NCBI GenBank assembly: GCA_031292355.1
Contig: JARLHI010000048.1
Coordinates: 186,001-250,000 of the forward strand
Length of the DNA stretch: 64,000 nt
DNA from: Candidatus Obscuribacterales bacterium
GTDB taxonomy: Bacteria > Cyanobacteriota > Vampirovibrionia > Obscuribacterales > Obscuribacteraceae
Direction of reading: 5' to 3'
The position numbers were made by a program, and so were the translations under genes. The notes beneath the pieces were generated by a model. It had not been told where the DNA came from. It did no database searches and saw only the letters and a list, made by a program, of their open reading frames with translations. Below are positions 53,051 through 63,278 of this stretch, in pieces; position 1 is the stretch's first letter; each line of letters begins with the position of its first letter.

Positions 53051-54040
53051 ATGACTTTTAGAGAATTTTTGACATACGTTCCTTTTGTACGAATTTTCGT
53101 GCGTCCACTTAAGTCCCCCGGACCGGTTCCGAGTGAAGGGGCGAAAGGTGAATCAAATGCACCAGCGAGCCCGGCATACAAAAGAGACATGCGATTGACG
53201 ATCGCGATGGACGCTCTTTCTCTCCTGCTTATGTACATTTTGATTTCGCCAATGGTGGCAATGCCGATATACAGCAGACTCGTCTTTCATCCAATCTCTG
53301 AGAACGATGATCTCAGCGGTGAAATTAAAACCATGGAGAATTATTTTCACTGTCATTTTCGAAATATCACATTTAAGGCTATCGATGGCGAGAGCATGCA
53401 CGGTTGGTATTTCGAACGTCCCGGTGCCAACAAGATAATTTTGGTCAGTCATGGTAACGCCGGCTGCATGGAGCATCGCCTGCCCCTGCTACCACTTCTT
53501 TTACAAACTGGATGCTCTGTCTTTATGTATGACTATGAAGGCTTCGGCTCCAGTACGGGCTCTCCTTCGATGGCGAAGATCTGCGATGACGCGACCGCCG
53601 CTTTCGACTACATCACGCAGAAGTTAGATGTGAAACCAGAGAATGTAATTGTCTATGGCGAGTCAATCGGTGGCGGTGCAACTAGCACTCTTTCAACTAA
53701 GCGCAAAGTTGGAGCAATCATTTTGCAATCTACGTTCACGTCTTTCCCAGAAGCTGCAGCTGACAAATTGGTGCTAATGAGGCTTTATCCAGCATTCGTC
53801 TTTCCGGAGCCGACTTTGAATAACTTGGCGATCATGAAAAAAGAACATGCGCCGTTGCTACTCATCCATGGAATGAAAGACGACCTGCTTCCTTATCGGT
53901 ATTCCCAACGAATAATGACAGAGGCTGTTGAGCCAAAGACGCTAGTGTTGCTGCCGAACGCCGGGCATAATGACGTCTACGTTATCGACGTAAATGTAAC
54001 CATTCCAGCATTGAACAAATTCATCCACAATCTGAATTAG
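53051..54040 (+). CDS. Membrane-anchored alpha/beta hydrolase (Bem46/ABHD-like)
   Basis: 329 residues. An N-terminal hydrophobic segment (AMDALSLLLMYILISPMVAM, about 55-75) anchors it. The hydrolase domain has VSHGNAGCMEHRLPL (oxyanion), YDYEGFGSSTGSP, the nucleophile elbow YGESIGGGA, the Asp in HGMKDDLLP and the His in NAGHNDVY, so the triad is complete. The pattern fits the Bem46/ABHD13-17 serine hydrolases (thioesterase or lipase type). It follows the frameshifted gene by 50 nt on the same strand as patatin-TIR, so the three could be co-transcribed. Confidence 0.85.
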   Translation: MTFREFLTYVPFVRIFVRPLKSPGPVPSEGAKGESNAPASPAYKRDMRLTIAMDALSLLLMYILISPMVAMPIYSRLVFHPISENDDLSGEIKTMENYFHCHFRNITFKAIDGESMHGWYFERPGANKIILVSHGNAGCMEHRLPLLPLLLQTGCSVFMYDYEGFGSSTGSPSMAKICDDATAAFDYITQKLDVKPENVIVYGESIGGGATSTLSTKRKVGAIILQSTFTSFPEAAADKLVLMRLYPAFVFPEPTLNNLAIMKKEHAPLLLIHGMKDDLLPYRYSQRIMTEAVEPKTLVLLPNAGHNDVYVIDVNVTIPALNKFIHNLN

Positions 54041-54206
54041 GCTACTCTGTTGGAATTAACCTAAACCACATCCACGTTCTATCTGCTTGCGGTGGGGCTA
54101 ATGGTGGACAATTCTTCCGCGAATTGACACCAGCAAATGTCTAGTTGTTGCTGTGACGGATATAATCGACACATAGCTGTTTTACTAAGGATTCCAAACT
54201 AGCAGA

Positions 54207-56585
54207 ATGCAAAAATTGCGCTTAGCCGCGTTAATCGGGGCTCTATTAATTGCTTCGCTCCAGATAATACCTTGCAAGGCTGATCCAGAGCTGATTTGGC
54301 AGCCGTCGTTTGAAACAGAAGGAATGGAGTCAACGATTGCCGACAAATTAACGCGCTGGAAGCGATGGGGGTTTATAAACAAATCTGGCAACTTTGTGAT
54401 TGCGCCCAAATACGACCTGGTGAAATCTTTTGAGGATGGAAGCACCACCGTAGGAATTGGCGACCACTATTTCAAATTAGACAAAAGCGGCGCTATCATC
54501 TCTCCAGACATGACCCGCATCGAGGTGATTAAACAAGCTAACGAAAAGAGGTGGGCTCGTGACGCCAAAGAAAAGGCGAAAAACGAACAGCGTCCTAAAT
54601 ATGCCGGCGACATATTCGACTCAACTGGCACAAAAAGATTGGGACCAGCTTCTCTGTTTAAAATAGGAAATTTCTCAGAAGGAATGGCTGTGTGCACAGA
54701 ACCACCACACAAAGCCGAAGATTGTTACGGCACAGGAATGAATCGCACGGGCTACATCAATGAAAAAGGCTGGATGAAAATTCCACAAAGATTTTTTAGA
54801 GCAGAGGATTTTCATGACGGTTTTGCGCATGTCGAGCGCACTGAAGTTAATGGATTGAGTGCTGGTTACGTAAATAGTTCGGGAGCGCTTCTAGGCGGCC
54901 ATTTTTATAATTGCGCTTGGGACTTTATTAATGGCATGGCAATTGTGCGGACATTAGATAAAAACGAAGAGAACGAAGAGTGGGGCTTTTTGTCGAGGTC
55001 GGGCAACGAGTTGATGGGTCACTGGACTAATGTTTCTCAGTTTTCGAGCAAAATTGCAGGTGTACGCGACGTAGCGGGGCTTTGGGGATTCGTAGATAAG
55101 GATGGCAAGAAAGTATTGCCAAATCTCTATAAGAACGTACACTACGAATTCAACGAAGGTCTTACTTTTGTCCAGACAGAAAATGGATACGGATACGTTG
55201 ACGAAAATGGTCAAATTGTCATTGCGCCAAAATTCGCAGATGTAGGCAATTTTTCTAACGGACTGGCACCAGCAGCAGTGGCTCCTTCCGATAGCGAAAA
55301 AATGACTCAACTGTCTACACTTCAAAACTGGCGTTGTGAATTTATTAATCGCTCTGGCGAGAAGATTGGCGGCCAATACTTTGCTGCTCGACACTTTTCA
55401 GAGGGTCTCGCAGCGGTTCGAACAGGTCTCAAATGGGGCTTCATAGACCAGGCGGGCACGCTGGTAATTTCAGCAAATTTCGACGACGCCCGGTCATTCT
55501 CAAATGGATTAGCTGCGGTGTTAGTGGGAGATCGCTGGGGCTTCATAGACAGGACAGGTAACTTCAAAATACAGCCAAAATTCCTTTTGAAAGGTTTCAA
55601 TAGCCAGTACAAATACTGTCCGCATCAATTTCTGGAAGGAGTGGTACTAGCTGATGCCCCTGACTACTTCTGGCGATTCTACGATGAGGATGGAAAGGAA
55701 GCACTCCATCTACCGGTAAGCCTGCCAATGTCATACGATAGCGGCACAGGAGATTTTGCAGACGGTCTGGCTGCGGTTCAAGGAAAATCATTCGGTCAAT
55801 TCGGATATATTGACCGTACTGGCAAGTTTCAAATACCACCCAAGTTGGAATCAGCTAAGAATTTTTCAGAGGAAATTGCAGCCGTCTCAGTTCGTAGTGA
55901 CAAACGACCTTTGAAAGATTTAGAGCATTACACACCGTCACCCTATTGTGCTGACCCATCCACAAAGAAATTTGGTTTCATTGACAAAAATGGAACTTTT
56001 TTGGGTCAGCCGGAGTTTGACGAGGTACGATCATTTCACGAAGGGTTTGCTGCCGTGGCACTCGGGAAATACGTCTTGCTCAGCGAGGGACCAGCGAACA
56101 CACTTCGCATTTCTAAAAAGCCCCCCGGTCCAAAACTTCAGGCAAAGTGGGGATTTATCGACCGAAGTGGGCAGCGCGCTATAGATTTTCAATTTGATGC
56201 CGCTAAAGATTTTTCCGAAGGTCTGGCGCCCGTCCTACTTAAAACAAAATGGGGATTTATAAATAGAGGTGGCAAACTCGAAATAGAACCGCAATTCGAA
56301 TTTGCTAGCCCTTTTTCGAATGATCTCGCAGTCGTGTCTATTAATGGACGATTCGGCTTCATCGATCACCGTGGTGCATTTGTCATTCCTCCAAAGTATT
56401 CGCTAGCAGGCTCATTTTCTCAGGATCGAGCACTGATTATAAATTTATTGGATTCACAAACTCATGTATCAACAAAAGATCACATAAATAGTGAGCCTAT
56501 CGAGTCGAACGACGACATGTTGAAATTTCTGATAGAGCATGTGACTCCGCCAGATGCAGACGAATGGGCGGGATTCGACCATTGA
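54207..56585 (+). CDS. Secreted WG-repeat protein (15 repeats)
   Basis: 792 residues. A signal peptide (LAALIGALLIASLQIIPCKA) precedes about 15 WG/KWG-type repeats of the form WGFIxxxGxxxIxPxF. Examples are WGFINKSGNFVIAPKYD near 50, WGFIDQAGTLVISANFD, WGFIDRTGNFKIQPKFL, FGYIDRTGKFQIPPKLE and WGFINRGGKLEIEPQFE. Repeat spacing varies because several units carry insertions. WG repeats form beta-rich, probably propeller-like surfaces; the molecular role of such exported proteins is unknown. Single gene. Confidence 0.88.
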   Translation: MQKLRLAALIGALLIASLQIIPCKADPELIWQPSFETEGMESTIADKLTRWKRWGFINKSGNFVIAPKYDLVKSFEDGSTTVGIGDHYFKLDKSGAIISPDMTRIEVIKQANEKRWARDAKEKAKNEQRPKYAGDIFDSTGTKRLGPASLFKIGNFSEGMAVCTEPPHKAEDCYGTGMNRTGYINEKGWMKIPQRFFRAEDFHDGFAHVERTEVNGLSAGYVNSSGALLGGHFYNCAWDFINGMAIVRTLDKNEENEEWGFLSRSGNELMGHWTNVSQFSSKIAGVRDVAGLWGFVDKDGKKVLPNLYKNVHYEFNEGLTFVQTENGYGYVDENGQIVIAPKFADVGNFSNGLAPAAVAPSDSEKMTQLSTLQNWRCEFINRSGEKIGGQYFAARHFSEGLAAVRTGLKWGFIDQAGTLVISANFDDARSFSNGLAAVLVGDRWGFIDRTGNFKIQPKFLLKGFNSQYKYCPHQFLEGVVLADAPDYFWRFYDEDGKEALHLPVSLPMSYDSGTGDFADGLAAVQGKSFGQFGYIDRTGKFQIPPKLESAKNFSEEIAAVSVRSDKRPLKDLEHYTPSPYCADPSTKKFGFIDKNGTFLGQPEFDEVRSFHEGFAAVALGKYVLLSEGPANTLRISKKPPGPKLQAKWGFIDRSGQRAIDFQFDAAKDFSEGLAPVLLKTKWGFINRGGKLEIEPQFEFASPFSNDLAVVSINGRFGFIDHRGAFVIPPKYSLAGSFSQDRALIINLLDSQTHVSTKDHINSEPIESNDDMLKFLIEHVTPPDADEWAGFDH

Positions 56586-56620
56586 GGATTTAGAAAACAA
56601 CAGTCAGTCACACGGAGAAG

Positions 56621-57253
56621 TTAGCGCGTCAGCACGACGTGAGTCGCCAGCTCCATCGGTACCGCCTCAGTCAACCGATATCCAAGACTTGGCAGATCAA
56701 TGCCTGCAAACAGCGATTCACCACGGCCCAGAACGACTGGCGAGAGCGACAGCTGCAATTCGTCAATCGCTCCAGCGAGCAGATACTGGCGGACCGTCGA
56801 AACTCCGCCGCCGATCTTCACGTCCAGGTCGCCCGCAGCGGCCTTGGCCTGAGCGAGGGCAGCCTCTATTCCGTCGGTGACGAAATGGAAGGTCGTCCCT
56901 CCCTCCATCACGATTGACGCTCGGGCATGGTGGGTGAGGATGAAGGTCGGCGCGTGATATGGGGGATTGTCGCCCCACCAGCCCTTCCACACGTCGTCCG
57001 GCCATTCGCCACGGATCGGACCAAACATATTGCGGCCGAGAATGAAAGCGCCGAAGCCTTCCATTGCGGCAGCTGCGAAGCGATCTTCAGTCCCGCCTTC
57101 TTTCCCGATCATCGATTGAAAAACTCGGGTGGGATAGAACCAATTGTGCAACTCCCCGCCCCGTTTGCCGAGCGGATGTTCCAGACTCTGGTCCGGGCCC
57201 GCCCCAAAACCGTCGATTGACACCGAAAAACCTGCTACGCGCACCTTGCCCAT
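56621..57253 (-). CDS. Dihydrofolate reductase-like (RibD C-terminal domain) reductase
   Basis: 210 residues of the RibD_C/DHFR-like group: VRVAGFSVSIDGFGAGPDQS, FGAFILGRNMFGP, PTFILTHH, GGGVSTVRQYLLAGAIDELQ and SPVVLGRGESLFAGI. Length matches the stand-alone family, which probably reduces an unknown substrate with NAD(P)H. Its DNA is visibly richer in G+C than its neighbours and uses G/C-ending codons, which suggests acquisition by horizontal transfer. Convergent with the WG gene, 35 nt from its stop. Confidence 0.85.
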   Translation of the reverse strand: MGKVRVAGFSVSIDGFGAGPDQSLEHPLGKRGGELHNWFYPTRVFQSMIGKEGGTEDRFAAAAMEGFGAFILGRNMFGPIRGEWPDDVWKGWWGDNPPYHAPTFILTHHARASIVMEGGTTFHFVTDGIEAALAQAKAAAGDLDVKIGGGVSTVRQYLLAGAIDELQLSLSPVVLGRGESLFAGIDLPSLGYRLTEAVPMELATHVVLTR

Positions 57254-57378
57254 GGTTGCCTCCGTCTAATTGTGAACTGCAACCAATTGAGTTTAGCCAG
57301 ACTGCTTTTATATTTCAATTGATCGGGCTCGAAAGAGGTAGCCCCACATCATTTAATACGCCCGGCAAACCTACCACG

Positions 57379-57660
57379 CTATCTTTTTTTACTCCGCACT
57401 AAGTCCACAAGCAACCAAATAATTCCGCTCGCTATGCACGCCAAACTTAAAAGTTCCAGACTGACAGCCACAAGATTGAGAAGGGCTATCAGTTTGGCAA
57501 TAGCCGGTGGATGCAATCCCTGCGCATAAAAAAAACTCGCGCATCGTGGATTGAAAACAAACATCATTTCTTGCATGCAAAACAAACAAAAGCCAGCTAT
57601 CAACAGCAGCTTGCCGGTAGAATGCTCCTTGCAAATTTTTTCGATTACTCTTAACGCCAT
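57379..57660 (-). CDS. Small membrane protein, unknown
   Basis: 93 residues with two or three hydrophobic helices (LLLIAGFCLFCMQEMMFVF; LIALLNLVAVSLELLSLACI; ASGIIWLLVDLV) and a short basic end. No family recognised. An overlapping minus-strand frame (57389-57670) is less membrane-like and is rejected. Confidence 0.5.
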   Translation of the reverse strand: MALRVIEKICKEHSTGKLLLIAGFCLFCMQEMMFVFNPRCASFFYAQGLHPPAIAKLIALLNLVAVSLELLSLACIASGIIWLLVDLVRSKKR

Positions 57661-57971
57661 GACTGATCAAAATGTGCGTCTTTGGTAGACCTATTCACGA
57701 AAAAACAGAAGCTATCATTGCCTAGGAGGATAGAGCTCACCCGTGACATTGTCGTGACAGACATTCCTAGTGAGGAAATTTTAAGTGCGGAGGACTCCCC
57801 GTATCACTGCCATCAACTTACGGAGCCTGGCCGCATAGCAATCACACCATGCAGGTTGGACAAATAATGTGAGAAAAGACGACCTGGCTTGGTATTGCCA
57901 GATCAAAAGAAACGAGCCATGACAGCGTGACTGAGCCTGTATACTTGGACAGAAGCTTTTGGAGAAATCTT

Positions 57972-58109
57972 GTGACTATAAATAACGCCAAAAACGGCTT
58001 ATCACGCCCAGGCGCTCTTATGATCGCCAGTGGTTTCCTTGTCTCACTAATACTAGGCATCATGAGAGCATCAAATATTCACAAAGCAAGGGGTACAGTA
58101 GATGGGTAG
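57972..58109 (+). CDS. Possible 45-residue single-TM protein in a 600-nt gap
   Basis: GTG 57972 with GGAG at 57961-57964 opens a 45-residue product with one helix (ALMIASGFLVSLILGIM) and a basic end. It is the only plausible gene between 57661 and 58278; the rest of that gap shows nothing. Support is limited to the RBS and the hydrophobic segment. Confidence 0.3.
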   Translation: MTINNAKNGLSRPGALMIASGFLVSLILGIMRASNIHKARGTVDG

Positions 58110-58278
58110 GCTTCTGGCTTTCGTTGGGATTACCAAGCTTGATAGGGCTGCTAATATTGCCGGATCACAGCTCCAAATCGGCTGCTTCTTAAGCATCTCA
58201 CCGCATGTGGTACCACTACCAACTGTGGCATGCGAGTCTAATACACGTTCGGAAAAGCAAAACCGGTAGAATGGAATA

Positions 58279-58974
58279 ATGTTCAAGCCTTCGAAGTCGT
58301 CTGCAATTTTCTTAGCGCTCTTGTTCGCCCCATTTGGAGCACATTTTGCTCCTGCATACTTATTGCCGGCTTATGCCGAAGCAAACGATCAAGCAAGCTC
58401 GCGCACACTTGTTGGGACTTATGATGGCAATCAGATGGAAATCGCAGCCGGACTGGAACTGAATGGCGATCACCATTTTCGCTATGCTTTGTCCTATGGT
58501 GCACTGGATGAAGAGGCATCAGGCACATGGACGGTGCATGGCGACCAGCTGCTCCTAACAAGCAGCCCTGTCGTTCCGCCCCGCTTCGTCTTGGTTACGC
58601 AGAGTAAGGGTGCAGACGACAAGCTCCAAATAAATTTGGATGTTCCGACTGGCATGTCCAGGCAGTATTTTGACGCTCTGATCACCAAAACGAATGGTGA
58701 GACCGAGCGAAAACAATTGGGAGAAAACGGACTGGTGTCGGAATTTCAAAATACCAGCAAACCAGCTAACATTCGCCTGCTGCTACCGATCTTTGACGTT
58801 ATCAGTGAGCCTGTGAAACTTGACTCGAATTCTGGCTATTCGCTCAGGTTTCGCTTCGAGCCACATGACCTTGGCAAAGTGGCTTTCCAAGCCACGCCTC
58901 TGAAGATTGTGGGTGGTGAGCTACTGTTAAATCGGCACGGTCGAACGATAAGGTTCAAACATTCCGGGGGCTAA
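58279..58974 (+). CDS. Secreted hypothetical protein
   Basis: 231 residues with a signal peptide (SSAIFLALLFAPFGAHFAPA, then PAYAEA). The mature part has LVGTYDGNQMEIAAGLELNG and GTWTVHGDQLLLTS, a pattern common in small exported beta-barrel or lipocalin-like proteins: a turn-rich strand, then GxWxxxGxxL. No family assigned. Just downstream (58976-58988) lies the repeated TTGCAAGCTGGA word. Confidence 0.55.
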   Translation: MFKPSKSSAIFLALLFAPFGAHFAPAYLLPAYAEANDQASSRTLVGTYDGNQMEIAAGLELNGDHHFRYALSYGALDEEASGTWTVHGDQLLLTSSPVVPPRFVLVTQSKGADDKLQINLDVPTGMSRQYFDALITKTNGETERKQLGENGLVSEFQNTSKPANIRLLLPIFDVISEPVKLDSNSGYSLRFRFEPHDLGKVAFQATPLKIVGGELLLNRHGRTIRFKHSGG

Positions 58975-59002
58975 GTTGCAAGCTGGATCTTTGGCCAATT
59001 TT

Positions 59003-59998
<996 letters not shown>

Positions 59999-60078
59999 TT
60001 ATTCGTTGCAACAAAACTACGAGAAGCAGCGAATCTAGAATAATGATATGCTCCTTCCAGGGCTCATATTAAGACAAA

Positions 60079-60109
60079 ACTCCAGAATGCTTGGACAATA
60101 CTCCAGAAT
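60079..60109 (+). promoter_or_regulatory. Direct repeat, 21-bp period, probable AraC-family operator
   Basis: ACTCCAGAAT occurs twice, at 60079-60088 and 60100-60109, exactly 21 bp apart (two helical turns) and on the same strand, 16-46 nt before the regulator ATG. Paired direct half-sites at this spacing are the standard target of AraC-family dimers. It lies between the aldo/keto reductase and the regulator. Confidence 0.65.
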
Positions 60110-60124
60110 CGGAAGGGTAACAAA

Positions 60125-60994
60125 ATGCATTTTAAAAGGCAAGAATTCGTACAGCGACTAAGCGCAATTGCCAAAACCGAGGGGTGTACGCCTTTGGCAG
60201 AGAACCTAAACATTTATCGATTTAACGCACCGACGCCAAGAACACACGGATTTTTCACCGCGTCTATATGTGTGGTTGCCCAAGGGGCTAAAGAACTAGA
60301 AATCTCTGGTGAGCAATTCAGGTACGACCCTGACAACTTTATTCTTGCATCGCTCGATATGCCGATAATTGGAGAAGTTGTAGAGGCATCGCACGATAAA
60401 CCTTTCCTTTGTTTGAAAATGGAATTCGATCCAGCGATGATTGCATCTGTTTGCGTGGAGGCAGGGGTATTACCGGCCCGAAGTGAGACCAGCGTCAAGT
60501 CAGTCGCCCTGGGCAAACTTTCCGAAGAACTTTTGGACGCATTTCTAAAACTCTCTAAGCTTATTAGCAATAAGGACGATTACAGAATGATATCGCCACT
60601 GGTGACTCGTGAAATCGTATATAGATTGCTTAAAAGCGACCAGGGCCAGAGAATTAGGCAGTTGGCTAATTTTGGCGAACAAACGCATAGAATCACGAAA
60701 GCTGTGCACCATTTGCAACAGCGATTTAAAGAACCAATGCGAGTCGAACAGCTTGCGAGCGATCTAAATATGAGCGTTTCCAGCTTTCATGAGCACTTTA
60801 AGACCACAACGTCAATGAGCCCTCTGCAATTTCAAAAGCTTCTACGACTTCAAGAAGCGCGCCGTCTACTACTTTCTGAAAAATATGATGCTGGTACCGC
60901 CGCTCAATTTGTTGGCTATGAAGATCCATCTCAATTCAGTCGCGAATATAAACGTCTGTTTGGAGTATCGCCCCGGGACGACATTGCACGTTAA
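60125..60994 (+). CDS. AraC-family transcriptional regulator
   Basis: 289 residues. The N-terminal part (about 1-180; ASICVVAQGAKELEISGEQF, NFILASLDMPIIGEV) is the cupin-like AraC_N ligand domain. The C-terminal double HTH (about 190-289; VHHLQQRFKEPMRVEQLASD, MSVSSFHEHFKTTTSMSPLQ, AAQFVGYEDPSQFSREYKRL) is the AraC DNA-binding domain. It is divergent from the aldo/keto reductase, with a 21-bp-spaced direct repeat between the genes. It probably controls its neighbour and itself. Confidence 0.92.
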   Translation: MHFKRQEFVQRLSAIAKTEGCTPLAENLNIYRFNAPTPRTHGFFTASICVVAQGAKELEISGEQFRYDPDNFILASLDMPIIGEVVEASHDKPFLCLKMEFDPAMIASVCVEAGVLPARSETSVKSVALGKLSEELLDAFLKLSKLISNKDDYRMISPLVTREIVYRLLKSDQGQRIRQLANFGEQTHRITKAVHHLQQRFKEPMRVEQLASDLNMSVSSFHEHFKTTTSMSPLQFQKLLRLQEARRLLLSEKYDAGTAAQFVGYEDPSQFSREYKRLFGVSPRDDIAR

Positions 60995-61035
60995 TAAATC
61001 TTGCTTCGGTTTCAACAATCGATCCAAAACCGTTC

Positions 61036-61278
61036 TTGGCTTTTTGCAAATTAGTTCGTGAGCTCGGATACGACATTTCATTCTGTCCATATGGTTCTTA
61101 TGGCGGTGACAGTAGTAAGGAAAGCATCGTGTTTCTCACAAACATGCTGATAGAAATCGAAAAAAGCGATTGGGGAAAGGGCGCAGTGAAGCGCTTCAAT
61201 GTGCAATACGATTATGAGGGCGACAGCTCATTGCTATCAGAGTACACAAGTAGAATAAAAGAGGCAGGCTTTCTTTGA
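61036..61278 (+). CDS. Short frame after the AraC gene, probable gene fragment
   Basis: 80 residues from TTG 61036 with a protein-like sequence (LVRELGYDISFCPYGSYGGD, SDWGKGAVKRFNVQYDYEGD) but no RBS. The same frame continues upstream without a start codon, so it may be the 3' remnant of a larger gene. A further 71-codon frame at 61275-61490 is even less convincing. Family not recognised. Confidence 0.3.
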   Translation: MAFCKLVRELGYDISFCPYGSYGGDSSKESIVFLTNMLIEIEKSDWGKGAVKRFNVQYDYEGDSSLLSEYTSRIKEAGFL

Positions 61279-61546
61279 AGCAAAATCCGGGTCAAGTCGG
61301 CAAGGGGCAAATTAGCAGTGCCACTACCTACAGTGCAACAAAATTACCGGATTTGATTTTGCCAATGCCCGGAAACGATGATGCAGTATTTTTGAAGTTC
61401 GCGAAGGCTGATTTTGTCGTAATTAATGTTTCTGGCAAATGGTTGCTCTTAGCCTACAGTTCGCACTTGCATCAGTTCCAGGCATACTAGCGGATGATTT
61501 AAGGCTTGATCAAAAACACTGTTCAAAGTAAGATAATATTCACAGC

Positions 61547-61569
61547 AGCAGCGAATATTATTCGCTGCT
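61547..61569. other. Perfect 10-bp hairpin in the intergenic region
   Basis: AGCAGCGAAT (61547-61556) / ATTCGCTGCT (61560-61569) with a 3-nt loop, in the non-coding stretch before the 61.7-kb gene. There is no T tract on either side, so it may be an operator or RNA element of the downstream gene's leader. Confidence 0.4.
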
Positions 61570-61705
61570 ATTACAAGAATCATCTACGCCAGCCTGACAA
61601 ACAACCTTCGGTCCCACTGTTAAGCTTGCATTCTCTATTGCGTTGGCAATCAAGTCTTTACTTACTTCGTTTGGCACCATTACCGGTGTCATAGAGAGGC
61701 GCATC

Positions 61706-63163
61706 ATGACTAACAAAACCGTCCAGGCACCCAAATACACGCTGGATAAATTCAACGGCACCAGTAGTAATTTTACAAAATTGTCACAGCCACCGGATTC
61801 TAATGGCGCGATTGGTCCGTACCACTATGTTGAATTTCTCAATGGCGTGTTTACTGTCTACGATAAATTCACACACGCTAAGCTTGCTCAAATTACCGAT
61901 CAGCAATTTTGGATCCAGGCTGGCATACCGCAACCTGGGTCTCTAGTTGATCCGCGCATTCTCTTCGTGCCGAATGGTGGAAAATACGGACGCGGGCAGT
62001 GGCTCGCCGTGCAGCTAAGCTTCGGATATTCAGTCTATCTAGCATGCACTGACCCTCACATGGCTTCGCCAAGCCCGCTTCCAGGAGCTTGGAAGGCAGC
62101 CCAGTTCGACATGCGCGGCTGTGACTTTCCACAGGTCGGCTATGACGGCAGGGCGATTTACTTGACGGTGCAAACGGCTGTGGATTCAGAACTAAATCAG
62201 GAATCAGAAGTAAATACCAAATCCGAACCGAAGACCGAATCCGAAGAAATTGCTGCGGCCGCAGGACGCCGGTCGCAAATTGTGTTTCTGCCGCAAGTCT
62301 CCGCTCTTGCATTTCCGCCACAAGTTGGCGACGACAGCGGCATGAAAATCTTCGCTCCACTGGACCCACAGATATATGGGAACGGGCTGTACCCAGTTGC
62401 TGATTCGACCGGTTCTGAGTGGAAAACTGCGACGTTTGTCTGCGCCAATGACGAAACGTTGAGGCAGCTAACATATGTAAAAATGCTCACTGAACAGAGA
62501 GTGATTGCTAGTCATGGCAGCATAGACGTTCCACCGTGGGAGTTTATGGGCTTCACGTATGTCAAGCAACCTGCCGCGTCGGGAGCTCAAAAAGTCGCAT
62601 TCTACTCTTCTGATATAAACGCTGCACCTGTAAGCGACGGGTTTAACATCTGGCTTACGCACACCGTAAAAAAGTTTGGCAGTCTGGCGGTACGCTGGTA
62701 TAGATTAGCCATCGACCCTGTTTCCCGCGATCTTAGTCTTGCGAACTCGGGTGAGCTATCAGATCCTAAAGGACATTACGACTACTTCAATTCGTCAATT
62801 GCATCTTTCGGAAAAGATGATTACACGGTAGTGTGTTTCTCTCGCTCTGGTGACTCGACAACATCAAGCGATCCAAATGATCCAAACTGTGGAAACCTTG
62901 GCGCATATGCTGCGATCATTCGCGAAGATGGATCTGAGCCGACCATTGTGCCAATTCAAAGTGGGAAATCAAATAACTTTCAGCCCCTCGCGAACCAAAG
63001 CTACAATCGCTGGGGCGACTTTTCGACTATCTGGCGCGACACTTCAGACTTGAACTCACGAAACATGTGGCTGATTAATCAATATGTGGCGCAGGGTGGT
63101 TCATCATCAGAATGGTGCGAGGTAATCGCGAATCTGCACATCGATCCACCGCGGCGAATTTGA
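61706..63163 (+). CDS. Large hypothetical protein, beta-propeller-like
   Basis: 485 residues from ATG 61706 (AGAGAGG in front). No signal peptide. The sequence is Gly/Asp/Ser-rich with repeated strand-loop patterns (PDSNGAIGPYHYVEFLNGVF, CDFPQVGYDGRAIYLTV, HYDYFNSSIASFGKDDYTVV, YNRWGDFSTIWRDTSD), as in exo-alpha-sialidase or propeller-type proteins, but no Asp-box could be named. An internal Glu/Ser/Lys linker (about 175-200) is low complexity. Function unknown. Confidence 0.6.
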   Translation: MTNKTVQAPKYTLDKFNGTSSNFTKLSQPPDSNGAIGPYHYVEFLNGVFTVYDKFTHAKLAQITDQQFWIQAGIPQPGSLVDPRILFVPNGGKYGRGQWLAVQLSFGYSVYLACTDPHMASPSPLPGAWKAAQFDMRGCDFPQVGYDGRAIYLTVQTAVDSELNQESEVNTKSEPKTESEEIAAAAGRRSQIVFLPQVSALAFPPQVGDDSGMKIFAPLDPQIYGNGLYPVADSTGSEWKTATFVCANDETLRQLTYVKMLTEQRVIASHGSIDVPPWEFMGFTYVKQPAASGAQKVAFYSSDINAAPVSDGFNIWLTHTVKKFGSLAVRWYRLAIDPVSRDLSLANSGELSDPKGHYDYFNSSIASFGKDDYTVVCFSRSGDSTTSSDPNDPNCGNLGAYAAIIREDGSEPTIVPIQSGKSNNFQPLANQSYNRWGDFSTIWRDTSDLNSRNMWLINQYVAQGGSSSEWCEVIANLHIDPPRRI

Positions 63164-63278
63164 CAATAGCAAACTAAATCTGCGTGAGAGGATCTTCACA
63201 CAGAAGCCTCTGGATTCTTTAGCTCAATCACTGTATCCTCGCCAAATACATGACTTGAATCAAGCGACTACTGTTGTA

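Noticed and set aside
61275..61490. 71-codon frame starting with TTG after the 61.0-kb fragment
   Set aside because: Weak start, no RBS and unremarkable composition; not enough to call a gene.
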